Counted from the stretch's first letter, positions 10,001-19,258 are shown. The stretch is DNA of 29,659 bases from Stephanodiscus triporus (GCA_036939755.1 JALLAZ010000043.1:1-29659); one strand, 5' to 3'. Notes: a model not told the origin generated them from the sequence alone. Numbers and translations are program-made.

Positions 10001-10441
10001 CGAGTGCCACACTAGCATGTGTGCTGCATATTATTCCTTGGCATAATATACACTTGAGAAAGTTAGGTTCTAGGGTAGTTTTCTCTTTGACTCCTTTTCC
10101 CGGGGAAAGATTTCTTTGACAAAACTTGACTCGGACAAGCAAACCGTTTGGAGAGCGTCGCCGACAAAAATACATCTTATCTAGTATCGTATGATAGGAT
10201 AAGAGCTCAATAACACTCTCTGTTAAGTTCCCACCGCCCCAGAAGTAATAGGTACCATAGATAATGGTCCGATGGCCGTGCGCCGACGACGCTAATACCA
10301 CCATCTCAAACAATTAAAATCAACTCATATTATCATTTCTAATTTGTCACTTAACTCACATTATTTTTATGAACGCACTAACACGAACAACGAATCGTAG
10401 TTGAATGAAATAATTATGTACAAATACCCAATTTTTACACA
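10001..10441. other. Intergenic, 3' flank of the retroelement relic and of bZIP gene A
   Basis: AT-rich. The reverse strand has an open frame of about 156 codons across 9843-10313, but it lacks an ATG start, overlaps the relic and shows no recognisable domain. The right end is the 3' UTR of the leftward bZIP gene. Confidence 0.5.
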
Positions 10442-11640
10442 TCATGATTTTTGCCTCTCGGTTGGTGATTTATCTTCTACTGTGGAAGAAGGTTGGACAG
10501 GGGATGAAGAGGTGGCTGCCAAGCCAAATGGACACTGTCCATTATTCGACTTTTTGATTTTGTGCCAGTTCATTGCCTCGATTGCCGCCTTGGCGGCAGC
10601 GGTGGCTGCATTTGCAGCTGCTGTCTGTTCAATTGCGAACTACAAACAGGGGCGGTTATTTTCAACTACACGTGTATCGATAGCAAACCAACATATTATC
10701 ATAAACGCACCATTCTCAGCGATTCAAGGTATTTGTCGCCGTCGGTTTCCCTTTCAGACGAAAATTTTGATGTAATTGTTTCAGATGCGCTTTGTTTCGC
10801 ATCAAGACTGGGGCCCACAGGGTAATTGTAGGTATTAGCGGAACTTGTATTGCTAGGGATGACCCCAGAAAGACCAAATACGTGAGAAAACGCATTTTCT
10901 AATAATACTTGGTCGCCGGGAGGGTACACTAGTTCGTAAGGGGCTTTCGATGCAGAGGTTTGTGCTTTTGAATGATCAGTCCTCGCCGGGCTTACAGAAA
11001 CGTGCATAGAAGGGAAGGGGACAGATGCCACTGATGCGACGGGAAGTTGGTTAGCAATCTGAATCGGCTCAAAAGAGTTGGTGGATTTCTCTCGCGATGC
11101 GTCAAGCGCCTGCAGTACTCGTTGCTTTGAGAGAACCCTTTGCCTCGCAAGGAACAGCCTCTGCTCTAGGTCGAGGTTGACCATCTTCAAGCTATCGTTC
11201 GCCTTTGTGTAAAATGTCACTGACCGTTGGAGCTCGGCAATCATAACCTTCTTCCTGCGCCTGGACTCGATGGCTGCTCGTCGGTTCTGCTCAAGCCTTC
11301 TTGCACGTGCTTCGAGAACATCAAAAAATTCCTCTGTCTTCGTCTTGTCTAATGACGGCGCGGACCCTGAATTTTTCACGACGCCTCGGTCGTCGTCGTC
11401 GTCGGATGACGATTCGATTGCTTCATTCACATTCTTTGTCTTTCTCGACGTCGATGATGCTGACTTTGAAAATGGCGCAGATGTCGACATAATATTCGCG
11501 ACAGCTTGGTTGCTGTCGTGAGATGTGTTTGATTTGCCAGTGGTATTTCCCTCCGCCATCATAGCCGCTGCCGCCACGAGGCCCTTCATAATATCTTTGC
11601 TGCAAGAAGCTGCATTAGTGTCATGCGATGTATTACTCAT
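10442..11640 (-). CDS. bZIP transcription factor (gene A of a divergent pair)
   Basis: Nuclear DNA-binding protein of about 375 residues from two exons, 11640-10711 and 10639-10442, separated by a 71-nt gt-ag intron. The ATG at 11640 has A at -3. The N-terminus is Ser/Thr-rich with an acidic patch (residues 77-84). The basic region spans residues 111-131 and contains the bZIP signature NRRAAIESRRRKK. A leucine zipper runs from about 137 to 170. The C-terminal exon encodes an Ala-rich helix starting FAIEQTAAANAA. The same helix occurs uninterrupted in gene B (FAMQQAAAANAA), and this alignment fixed the splice junction: without splicing the protein would stop just after LESLRM. It is divergently transcribed from the paralogue at 12441, with several TGACGC sites between. 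Target genes cannot be read from sequence. Confidence 0.93.
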
Positions 11641-12440
11641 GATTTACTTAGTTGCTTTTTCTCTGTCGGCAACATCATCATTCGCAAAGCACAGCACCAC
11701 GAAAAAGAGCAGTTGAAAGTGGAACTTCGAACAAGCCGCCTCTACGACGTAAGTAGAGGGTATCGTAGCCGGCCCTCCGAGATTCGGCGATGACGCAGCA
11801 GGGTCACTCTATTCGGGGCGGGAGACCCCACCGGAAGTGTTGTCTCTATGTGCCCTCTCCTCGGAACTGGAGGACGATAAGTATTTGGTCGTAATATTCT
11901 TGGGGTTCGAGTCTCATCACTGTCATTTTACTGTCGCTTCCCCGACGACACATCACAGTGACCAGATTCAACGTGGAGGAGGGGTTTCTTCATATTGATG
12001 CGTCAGCAAATATCTCTCAAAGTATCATAACACACGTCGGAACTGGTTGATCAATTAGAAGGATTGAAGAACACGACACTCGGGCGCGTCATCAGAAACG
12101 CGTGGCAAATCTCGGATAAAGCCTCGGACGCGTCATTATGCGTCGGAACTCATAGGCTAAGGTGCCGAAACACGTTGCAAATATTCTGATCCAGATTCGA
12201 GTATTAGATCCTAAGTACGTAAATCAATGTCAACGTCAGGATTCGTCACTCTATCCCACACCGAGAGAGTCCATTCATAACAACAACAACAGATGCCAAG
12301 GAGTTGTGAGAGAGAGTTTCTCTCCGATTTTATTAACGCTCCATTTATTTATCTCTGAGGCAGCCCCAGCAACACAGAGAACAATAGAACCAATCAAACA
12401 ACATCAGACAACCCCCCGCACAACCCCGCTCGATTACACC
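11641..12440. promoter_or_regulatory. Shared divergent promoter of the bZIP pair with TGACGC cluster
   Basis: Within about 345 nt there are four TGACGC hexamers: TGACGC at 11791-11796, and its complement GCGTCA at 12000-12005, 12086-12091 and 12130-12135. Two of them extend to TGACGCA. Additional ACGT cores lie at 11747-11750, 11971-11974 and 12034-12037. The decamer CGTCGGAACT occurs twice (12035-12044, 12141-12150). TGACGC is one of the CO2/cAMP-responsive elements described upstream of Phaeodactylum pca1, and bZIP proteins bind such sites, so auto- or cross-regulation of the pair is plausible. That regulation is inference. Confidence 0.6.
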
Positions 12441-13880
12441 ATGAGCTCGGGAACTCCATCCGAAGAAAAGTAAGTTTGTAAATTATCGAGCTTGACACCC
12501 CCATGGTCCTACATCTGTCAAAATCCTCCAGCTATGCTGCGTGGTATGAATTATTTGGATTAATAGGACCGAGATCGGTTGATGTTTAATTTCATGACAC
12601 CATTCAGTGTACTTGGGGGAGCTCGTTGCCAGCGCCGAGTGGGTCGCAATTTACATCCTGGCTTTGATTGTTGGAACTCGCCACTCACTTCAGCGTCTCC
12701 CGAATTTTTTACTCTCAGCATGAAGGCTCTGATCGATGCCGTCGCTCAAGTGACGAGTCGTCCATCAATCGCCAACCCCAACTCTCAGGCTCTCCAGTCC
12801 ATTCAAGAGTCTGCCACGGCCATGGCCTCCCGTATCGGGCACAGCATGGGCGGCTTTCTCCTGCCCGCCAGCCAAGTCGGTCCGCCACGCAAACGAAACC
12901 ACGACAGCGTCGCCGGTACCGAAGTCGCCGCGGCGGCCAAGAGGGCAACTAAGATCACTGAGCCCGACGACACGGAAAAGCGAGAGAAGAGGCTCGGGCA
13001 GAACAGGATGGCCGCTGTCGAATCTCGACGCCGCAAGAAACATATGATCGAGGAACTCCAGCGAAGTGTTCAGTATTATTCCCGGGCCAATACATCCCTT
13101 AAGAGTCAGAATGCCGAGTTGGAGCGCGAGCTTATCCTCGCCAAGCACAGTGTCCTCACGGCCCGTTCGGGCAATGTCCAGTTGAAGAGACCCGAAGATG
13201 CCACATCCTCCGCTGCCAACATCACATTTCGAAGCGCCGCAGCACCAGAAATTCTGGCACTAAATTCACCAACACAGCAGGTCCAATCCTCCGAACAACA
13301 GTCTCTTGCCGGTCACGGTGGCAGCCTATTTGTCCCTTCTTCCGCGTCCGCCTATGCGACCAAGGTAGACATCGACGAACAGGCGCAGCAGGCACAATTC
13401 GCGGCTACTCAGGCCCTCTACACCAGCATGGGGTACCCCGCCGGGGCGGCTCGATTCGCCGCGAGTACCCTATCGCAGTTCGTCGGCCAAACCGGGATAG
13501 CTCCAGTGCCCTCCGCCCCCAACGACAACACCGACGACGCGCACACCAAGCGAATCGCCGCTCCCATTGTCGCGCAACAGCTCAAACCCCCTCCAACAAG
13601 TTCCTCCGACAACGCCCTGAAGTCTCCGTGCAACGTCAAATCCTCCAAGGACGATACGTACATCGACGCCTTGAATCGATTCGCGATGCAGCAGGCTGCC
13701 GCCGCCAACGCCGCCGCGGCGGCCGCGACGGCTGCGATACAGGCCGCCCGGCTGCACATGCAGCTCAAGGAGAACGGGGGTTCGATACCCGCCCCGGATG
13801 CCAAATCCTTCCCGTTTTCGTTCCCCGCCGGCATGGCGTGGCCGTTTCAAAATCCGGCGCAGTTTCCGACAAAGGATTGA
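12441..13880 (+). CDS. bZIP transcription factor (gene B of a divergent pair)
   Basis: Predicted nuclear bZIP protein of about 396 residues. Exon 1 is 12441-12469 (MSSGTPSEE), the intron is 12470-12718 (249 nt, gtaagt...ctcag) and exon 2 is 12719-13880, joining in phase to continue with N-MKALIDAVAQ. Basic region residues 98-117 (GQNRMAAVESRRRKK), zipper from about 123 to 157. Between residues 98 and 140 it matches gene A closely (shared ESRRRKK, ELQRSV and AN-SLK segments), showing that the two are paralogues. The C-terminal half is Gln/Ala-rich and includes the conserved Ala-rich helix (FAMQQAAAANAA) near the end. An open frame continues into the intron with an ATG at 12579, so retention or an alternative start could add a different N-terminus. 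It converges on ribosomal protein eS6. Confidence 0.93.
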
Positions 13881-14292
13881 ATTGTACCCTGCGTGACGGA
13901 TTTGGCGTCACTTACTAAGAACTTTATTCAATCTACAAAAAAGTTCATGTAAATGTCTTAGGGATGCAAGTGCTCAAACGTTAAATGCAACCTTATTACA
14001 TTACCACTGTTCAGTATGATCGTTGATTTCTTTATGTGTGCTTAACTATCTAGGTATCTTCCCATCACCAACTCCAAAACGAGCGAAATACGGTGTTCAA
14101 ATCGCGAGACATCACTTCGCCTTGTTTTAAAGTAATCGCCGGAGATATCATACGGGAGATGCTCCGCACCGACGATAAACGATTATCTTAATAAGTCTCT
14201 TAAGACAAGTAAGTCGAATCCCGTGTTTCTTTCGATTTACATATTTTTTATTCGGAGTACATAATCTCTCTATGTTTTCCCATCGCGGAGGC
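13881..14292. other. Convergent intergenic region between bZIP B and eS6
   Basis: AT-rich spacer containing the 3' UTRs of both genes. No gene, RNA or notable repeat is seen. Confidence 0.55.
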
Positions 14293-15377
14293 TCAGGCGG
14301 TTGCCTCCACCTTCTGGGACCTGCGCGTGCTCCTCCTCTTGCTGATCAAACTCCTCCTCGCCTCCTTCTGCTCCGCGAGGCGCTGCGCCACGAGCTTCGT
14401 GTACGCGGCCGCGTCCTCCTTGTTCCGGAGCACGCTCGCCAGCTTCGCGGCCTTCCTCGCCCTCTTCCTCTGCAGGACGAGGGGGGTGACGAGGCGCTGG
14501 ATCTTGGGCGCGCGTCGGACCTCCTTCCCCTTCTTGGACGTGAAGGTGCGCGAGATGACGTACTTGCGCACGTCGTCGTCCTTCGTCAGGTTGAACAGGG
14601 CCCGGATCTTGTTCGCGCGCTTCGGACCGAGGCGACGGGGCACCGAGTCGTCCGTGAGTCCCGCGATGGTCGCGTCGCCGGTCTTGACGACCGCGAGGTT
14701 GAGTACGGCGATGTCCTGCCCGACGATGCACCCGCGGATGGACTTGCGCTTGCGCTCTCCCGCGCGACGCTGGCGGTACCCCTTGTGTCCCTTGTGCATG
14801 AGTAGGCGAACGCGGGTGTTCGTGAGGACGCCCTGTCGCATGGGGAAGCCCTGCTTGTCGTTCCCCCCGGTGATGCGCAGGACGTAGCCGGCGAACTCCT
14901 CCCCGAGGACGGAGCCGTCGATCTCCTGGGCCATGCGGCGCTCGTAGAGGTTGTGCAGGCGCTTCTCGTCCTCGATCTCGATGACCTTCTGGAGGCCCGT
15001 GCTGGGGCAGGCGATGTTGATCTGTTCGGGATTTGTTTTGGGAGGGGGGGGAGAAGGGGAGAGAGAGAGGTCAGTTCGACGTGAGTCATTGACAAAGTTC
15101 AATCGGGAAACGGTGCCGCATAGGCATTCGCGATGGGATCACGGCCTTCTGAGCTGGTCCTCATCCCGCCGTCGTCGCATTCCCAACGTCACTCTCGAGC
15201 TCCATCTCGATCCCCCCCCCCCCGCGACGTGCTCCCCGCATGCCAAAACCATCGCCCACAATCGGACCACGAGACACCGCGAGGCCATTCACTATCGTGG
15301 CCTGGAAGACCATCCATCGCATATTTCCCAACAATAACCACTGCGCCCTGATGGCGCATTCTGAGACTTGCCTTCAT
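14293..15377 (-). CDS. RPS6: 40S ribosomal protein S6 (eS6)
   Basis: Component of the cytosolic small ribosomal subunit. Exon 1 is two codons (ATG AAG, 15377-15372). A 350-nt intron 15371-15022 begins gcaagt and ends cag, making it a GC-AG intron. Exon 2 is 15021-14293. The spliced protein begins [20 protein letters not shown], the canonical eS6 opening, and totals about 244 residues, close to the usual ~249. Further hallmarks are [21 protein letters not shown], the basic helix around [11 protein letters not shown] and a basic C-terminus with serines (KRRSTRRSQ) where other eukaryotes have the S6-kinase target serines. Without splicing, the exon-2 frame opens into a proline-rich segment no eS6 has, so the two-codon exon is preferred. 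High GC and few rare-looking codons fit strong expression. Divergent from the EEP-fold gene at 15754. Confidence 0.95.
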
Positions 15378-15753
15378 GGTTCCTTATTTACTTGCTATCG
15401 TTGTATTCTTCCGTCGAGACTTCGGCCACTGTCGGACTTCTAACAGCGCGGTTGTTTTCCAGACGATGGCGGGCGGCGGCAAGAAGGGAGGCGTTGTTGT
15501 AGTGTGCGGGAGGAGAGGATACTCGTAGCCTTGGTACAAAAACCACGTACAGACAGACGGACGAGTAAGGCGGAAAGGAGGTAAAGTTTTGCTTGTTGGT
15601 AGTCTGAGGCAAACGGTACTTTGCCGGAAGGAGAAAACGGCGGGGCGGGGCGGGGGGCGGAAGTTCTTCTCCTACCTCCAAAAACTTCCGACTCCCTCGT
15701 TGGACTTTCGCCTCACACAGCCGACCGACCAAACGCCAGCTAGCCGCCACAGG
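15378..15753. promoter_or_regulatory. Divergent promoter region between eS6 and the EEP-fold gene
   Basis: About 376 bases separating the start codons of two genes transcribed away from each other. It contains a G-rich tract (near 15640-15660) but no TATA-like or other element I can define with confidence. Confidence 0.5.
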
Positions 15754-16950
15754 ATGAGATCCGCGATGAAGGTACAAGCAAGAACCATGGCCGTCCATCT
15801 CCATTTTGTCCTACTCCTTTTCCTCCCCGTCGACCTCGACGCCCTGACGATAACGACCTTCAACATCCTCGCGCCCGTCCACCGCTCCATGAACTCTTTG
15901 AACCATCGCGAGTCCGAGCGCGACGATTGGTGGCGACCACGAGCGATGGGCGTGGCCGACTACATCTCACGTCGATTCGCGGATTCCGACGTCGTGCTAT
16001 TGCAGGAATGGTGGTTCGATGACGAATTCGCGGCTATCTTCGACTCGGTCGTAGGCGACGCCTTCGTCCGAGTCGCGGAGAGACGTCCCGGTCCTGGTCG
16101 GGACGACGGGATGTGCTGCCTCGTCAGGAAAACGGGAAAGCTCGAGCTCGTGACGTCGACTTCCGTGTCGACGGGACCGCAGAGGATAGCCCAGATCGTT
16201 CACTGCAGGGAACGACGACGGTCGGGATCGTCGGATTGCGACGAACCCCCCCGCGACGTATTCGTGGCCAACGCCCACCTCTCCTACCCCGGCGATCCGG
16301 ACCCGAACGTCAACGGGAGGAGGCAGGCGAACGAGGCGACGATAATACTCGACGCCCTCGCTAGGGCGAGGGACGGGTGGGGCGGCGAGGACGGCACGAA
16401 CGACTGCTGGCTCGAGGCGATCTGTGGGGACTTCAACTCGGACTCGACCGGCGCGGCCGCGACGGTCGTGGAATCCCGAGGCTTCGTGAACGGCGCGTCG
16501 GCCGCGGCCGAGCAGGCGCTCGCGGGGGGCGTGGGGGGGAGGGTGAACGTCGGCGTTACGCATCGCGATCACCTGGGGAATAGGGTGAGCGTCGATCACG
16601 TCTTCCTGCGTTCGGCCGACCGCCGCGGCGGCGGTCGCGGCGGGAACGCGTCGTTCCGGGACGACGACGGAGCGTCCGTCCCCTCCCCCTCACCCCCGCC
16701 CTCCGCGGCGGCGCTCGCGCTCGGATTCCTCGACGCAAGGGGAACGAGGATACTCGGCGTTCGGCGGGGGGACATCCACCTCGATGGGAGGGCGGTGCTG
16801 TCGGACCACCGTCCGGTGACGGCGAGGATCGCGTGGCCCGGCAGGACGGACGGATCGAAAGGACGGGAGGTGCTGTCGTCCGACATATACATAAACGCGA
16901 CGATGCCCCTCGATCCACTGGAACCGGCGTGGGGGATGATCACCGGATAG
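15754..16950 (+). CDS. Endonuclease/exonuclease/phosphatase (EEP) fold protein, probably secreted
   Basis: About 398 residues, no intron needed. Residues 12-30 (MAVHLHFVLLLFLP-VDLDA) look like a signal peptide with in-frame ATGs at 15754, 15769 and 15787; 15754 is taken as the first ATG in the frame. The EEP (DNase I-like) fold shows its motifs in order: TFNILAP at 34-40, catalytic metal ligand E85 in LLQEWW, N173/H175 in NAHLSY, D226/N228 in GDFNSD and the terminal S350-D351-H352 in LSDHRP. The family covers nucleases, sphingomyelinases, inositol phosphatases and CCR4-type deadenylases. The signal peptide disfavours a deadenylase and leaves a sphingomyelinase-like or extracellular nuclease/phosphatase role open. 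A low-complexity Arg/Gly/Asp/Pro insert (about residues 289-325) sits before the last motif. Substrate unknown. Confidence 0.85.
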   Translation: MRSAMKVQARTMAVHLHFVLLLFLPVDLDALTITTFNILAPVHRSMNSLNHRESERDDWWRPRAMGVADYISRRFADSDVVLLQEWWFDDEFAAIFDSVVGDAFVRVAERRPGPGRDDGMCCLVRKTGKLELVTSTSVSTGPQRIAQIVHCRERRRSGSSDCDEPPRDVFVANAHLSYPGDPDPNVNGRRQANEATIILDALARARDGWGGEDGTNDCWLEAICGDFNSDSTGAAATVVESRGFVNGASAAAEQALAGGVGGRVNVGVTHRDHLGNRVSVDHVFLRSADRRGGGRGGNASFRDDDGASVPSPSPPPSAAALALGFLDARGTRILGVRRGDIHLDGRAVLSDHRPVTARIAWPGRTDGSKGREVLSSDIYINATMPLDPLEPAWGMITG

Positions 16951-17609
16951 AGAAAAGGAAGGACCAATGATGTAGATATAGAATCCTTGTACACAATGAA
17001 TATGTTATTTTTTGTACGATGCCTATTCGTTCGGCTCGCGTTTGCGTACGTTCTTCTACTAGTCGGCGGCGGCATCTAATGTTCGTTCGGCGTCGATGCA
17101 TTTTTGCGGGACTTTCGAGGTATCTCTCGTAGCTCGACTCACTCTAATAAACATCAGGAATTCAACAGTTTGCTTTGAAACAGAGTGTTTAACCATCCAA
17201 CTATCTCAGCTGGAGGTCACTAGAAATATCAGTATCGTATGATAAATAATCTAATTCCTGCTCTTCTCAACAAAGTGGCACCCTCAAAGATATCGTAAAT
17301 AGCAAAGGCCTTGGGAGACTGGTTGGTGTGGCATAGTATCGTAAAGGGAAATGAGAGCAATTATTACATAAGAAGATGGGCCGGAATAAGTCCAATGGCT
17401 CATCAAGGAGCAAAAGGCAAACATGATCGAGCAAGAGGCAAGCCCTCCAATACGAACCCAAGAGAACATATAATGTCGAGCAATTAATTTTCTACTCGCA
17501 TGATGAAGATTTAAGAAAGTGGAATTTTAATAGAGAGTAACCTTTAACACATATTACAGCCCTGCAGTAGTAGGTATTCATGTCCAACGCATTCTTTTGC
17601 CTGTTCTCT
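16951..17609. other. Intergenic stretch, possible short membrane-like frame
   Basis: No gene is supported. On the reverse strand 17469-17284 an ATG-started 61-codon frame contains hydrophobic stretches separated by SHWTYSGPSSY, which might be an exon or remnant of a membrane protein, but nothing around it continues the frame. The rest is AT-rich with a repeated atcgtatga/tatcgtaaa phrase. Confidence 0.4.
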
Positions 17610-18108
17610 TCAAAGCTTGAAGACGCGATCTACTTTCGCATTGCGCTTCAACATAAACATGTCTTTGGTGAAAACTAGCCAATGGCAGTTGTACATGAAG
17701 CTCGGGAAGCACACCGAGTAGTCAAGATCGTTGCACTCCGACTGATTTATGGCAAGGTTTGAATGATTGCATTGGTAGAGGTTCCCATCTTCATCAAGCG
17801 TGAAGTTCTTAAATACAATCTTGGGTTCATCCCCAACAAGTTCCTAGCATTGGCAGACCATGTCGTCATAGCAGGGAATATCATTACCGGTGGTGCTGTA
17901 AATGCGAGCCTTGATTGGTGAATGTAGTAGGAGAATTGTTGGGAAATACGGGCTTGATTCCCGCAAACTTGGAGCGGCTCGATTCGGAATAGTAGGCAAT
18001 TTAAACATACTTATTGCCGATAGCCGAGCCTACCTTGGCAGCCACGTAGCCAACCCCAGAGCAGGCCAGCAGCCCTCGTAGCATGGATGGAGAAGAGACC
18101 TTCATCAT
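17610..18108 (-). pseudogene. Broken gene for a small Cys-containing protein of unknown family
   Basis: Reading leftward from tandem ATGs at 18108/18105, frame 1 gives a short hydrophobic N-terminus (MLRGLLACSGVGYVAAK), meets TAA at 18003-18001, then continues protein-like through SRSKFAGIKPVFPNNSPT. A second frame takes over near 17900 (IYSTTGNDIPCYDDMVCQC), meets TAG at 17846-17844, then runs open for 77 codons with ELVGDEPKIVFKNFTLDEDG and evenly spaced cysteines to TGA at 17612-17610. The composition of all three pieces is protein-like and they join in order, so I read this as one gene with two stops and one frameshift. Alternatives are unusual short introns (for example gtaatg...ctag, 44 nt, which would remove the TAG) or sequencing error; a single N occurs 490 bases away. 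Family not recognised. Confidence 0.5.
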
Positions 18109-18828
18109 CACTCAAAATATGCAACACACTTTTCACATTTTCTTCCTTCCGAGTGAAAAAAAGCATGTCGATCAAGTCGTGATTTTCTCATAAGTCAGAA
18201 GAGACAAGAGAGTCACTTGAATCTCCTTTCAGTCTGGCCGTCACCCAATACTTTTTTTGTCAAGTACTAGAGTACTCTAGTCAGTAGAATACTCTAGTAT
18301 ATATTTATATATTTAGGTTTAGGTCCTAACTACTGACCAAGGTAGGTAGGATTGATATCATCAGGGGATGGAGTATGGACAGGGTGGTCAACGAATTTTC
18401 GTGTGGCATATCGTAAATGATGTGCAAAAGCCTTTGTGATGCAAAGTCCAAGTTTCTGGATCGTAGATATGGAGGGTGTCGGGGCAAGATATGAATGGTC
18501 ATAAAATTGGTGAGTATGCGATGTAGACCAATTATGGTCGGCGAGGCGGAGAACACCTTTTGGACTTGGATAGTGGAGGAGTTTGGAGTACATTAGTTTN
18601 TCCAACCCTAAAAGCTAGTTGCTAGTCCATGTGACTCCTATACGTATGTACGTACTTAGGAAGTTTAACATCAGATATTATGGTAAGTCGAACTTACGTA
18701 CTCAAAGTAGGTAGATACTCCGAATTTTGCTAAAAGAAGGTTTCTCGTGCCAGGTAGGAATTCGTTTTATTTAGCCGGTACAGTGTCTATCATGTCATCA
18801 CGTAACAATACACGTGTACACCCAGTTG
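18109..18828. other. AT-rich intergenic stretch with one undetermined base
   Basis: Contains an AT-rich partial palindrome near 18261-18300 (ctagagtactctag core) and one N at 18600. A reverse-strand frame of about 90 codons (18605-18330) crosses the N and resembles no family I know. It might be a transposon scrap. Confidence 0.4.
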
Positions 18829-18864
18829 ACCTCGAATCGTACCTCGAATCGTACCTCGAATCGT
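18829..18864. repeat. Three exact tandem copies of a 12-mer
   Basis: ACCTCGAATCGT is repeated three times without change at 18829-18840, 18841-18852 and 18853-18864. A diverged fourth copy (acctcgaaaatcgtacg) lies in the loop of the adjacent hairpin. Confidence 0.95.
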
Positions 18865-18935
18865 ACCACAAATTGTGCAAAAACCTCGAAAATCGTACGT
18901 CGTTTTTGAGGAGGTTTTTGCACGATTTGTGGTAT
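18863..18935. repeat. Inverted repeat with 25-nt arms upstream of petC
   Basis: 18863-18887 pairs with 18911-18935 at 23 of 25 positions, leaving a 23-nt centre. It overlaps the end of the 12-mer repeats and lies about 325 bases upstream of the petC start, so it could be a small foldback insertion in the promoter region or a cruciform-forming regulatory site. Confidence 0.85.
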
Positions 18936-19258
18936 CGTACGATTTTTGGTATGATAAATAAATCGACCAAAAATTGTAACATGAAATTCCCCAACAGGGC
19001 CAAAAAGGAGAAGAAAACCGTTAATGGTCTGTCCGTGTGCTGTCGCGTACACGTCACTTCTTCTTCTTCCTCAACCTCCTGTTGCTGATGGTTGAGAGTA
19101 CGTATGTTTTTCCTACTCTGGGAATTCATACATTTCTACGCCGATCTTTTCATGCGTAAGTTAGAGGAGTATTGTATCCCCCAACGACCCTGTGTGTGTT
19201 CCATGGTGCAAAGAACCCCCCTACTCTTCGCTCTTCGTCCCCTTTATCATCATCAACC
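18936..19258 (+). promoter_or_regulatory. Proximal promoter and leader of petC
   Basis: About 320 bases without a gene. ACGTCA, another hexamer of the diatom CO2/cAMP-response type, occurs once at 19051-19056, about 200 bases upstream of the start codon. A pyrimidine-rich TTC/CTT tract follows at 19058-19080. A single hexamer is weak evidence. Confidence 0.4.

Noticed and set aside
9843..10313. 156-codon minus-strand frame
   Set aside because: No ATG start, overlaps the GIY-YIG relic and has no recognisable features.
11881..11940. ggttcgagtct, similar to a tRNA B box
   Set aside because: The T stem does not pair and no A box or acceptor stem is found at the right distance.
12579..12718. ATG-started extension in front of bZIP B exon 2
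   Set aside because: Better explained as intron sequence, because 12469 joins 12719 in phase with good splice signals; kept only as a possible alternative start.
14270..14887. Several long frames on both strands over the eS6 exon
   Set aside because: Shadows of a GC-rich, Arg/Lys-coding ribosomal protein exon.
17140..17222. tRNA-like string on the minus strand (agctgagatagttggatggttaa)
   Set aside because: Resembles a D-arm, but there is no matching anticodon stem or GGTTCGAATCC-type T-arm.
17284..17469. 61-codon minus-strand frame with hydrophobic stretches
   Set aside because: Possibly a remnant, but too short and isolated to call a gene.
18747..19088. 113-codon plus-strand frame over the 12-mer repeats (LESYLESYLESY)
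   Set aside because: Lacks an ATG at its start, reads through a hairpin and ends in Ser/Cys runs from a TTC/CTT tract; likely non-coding.
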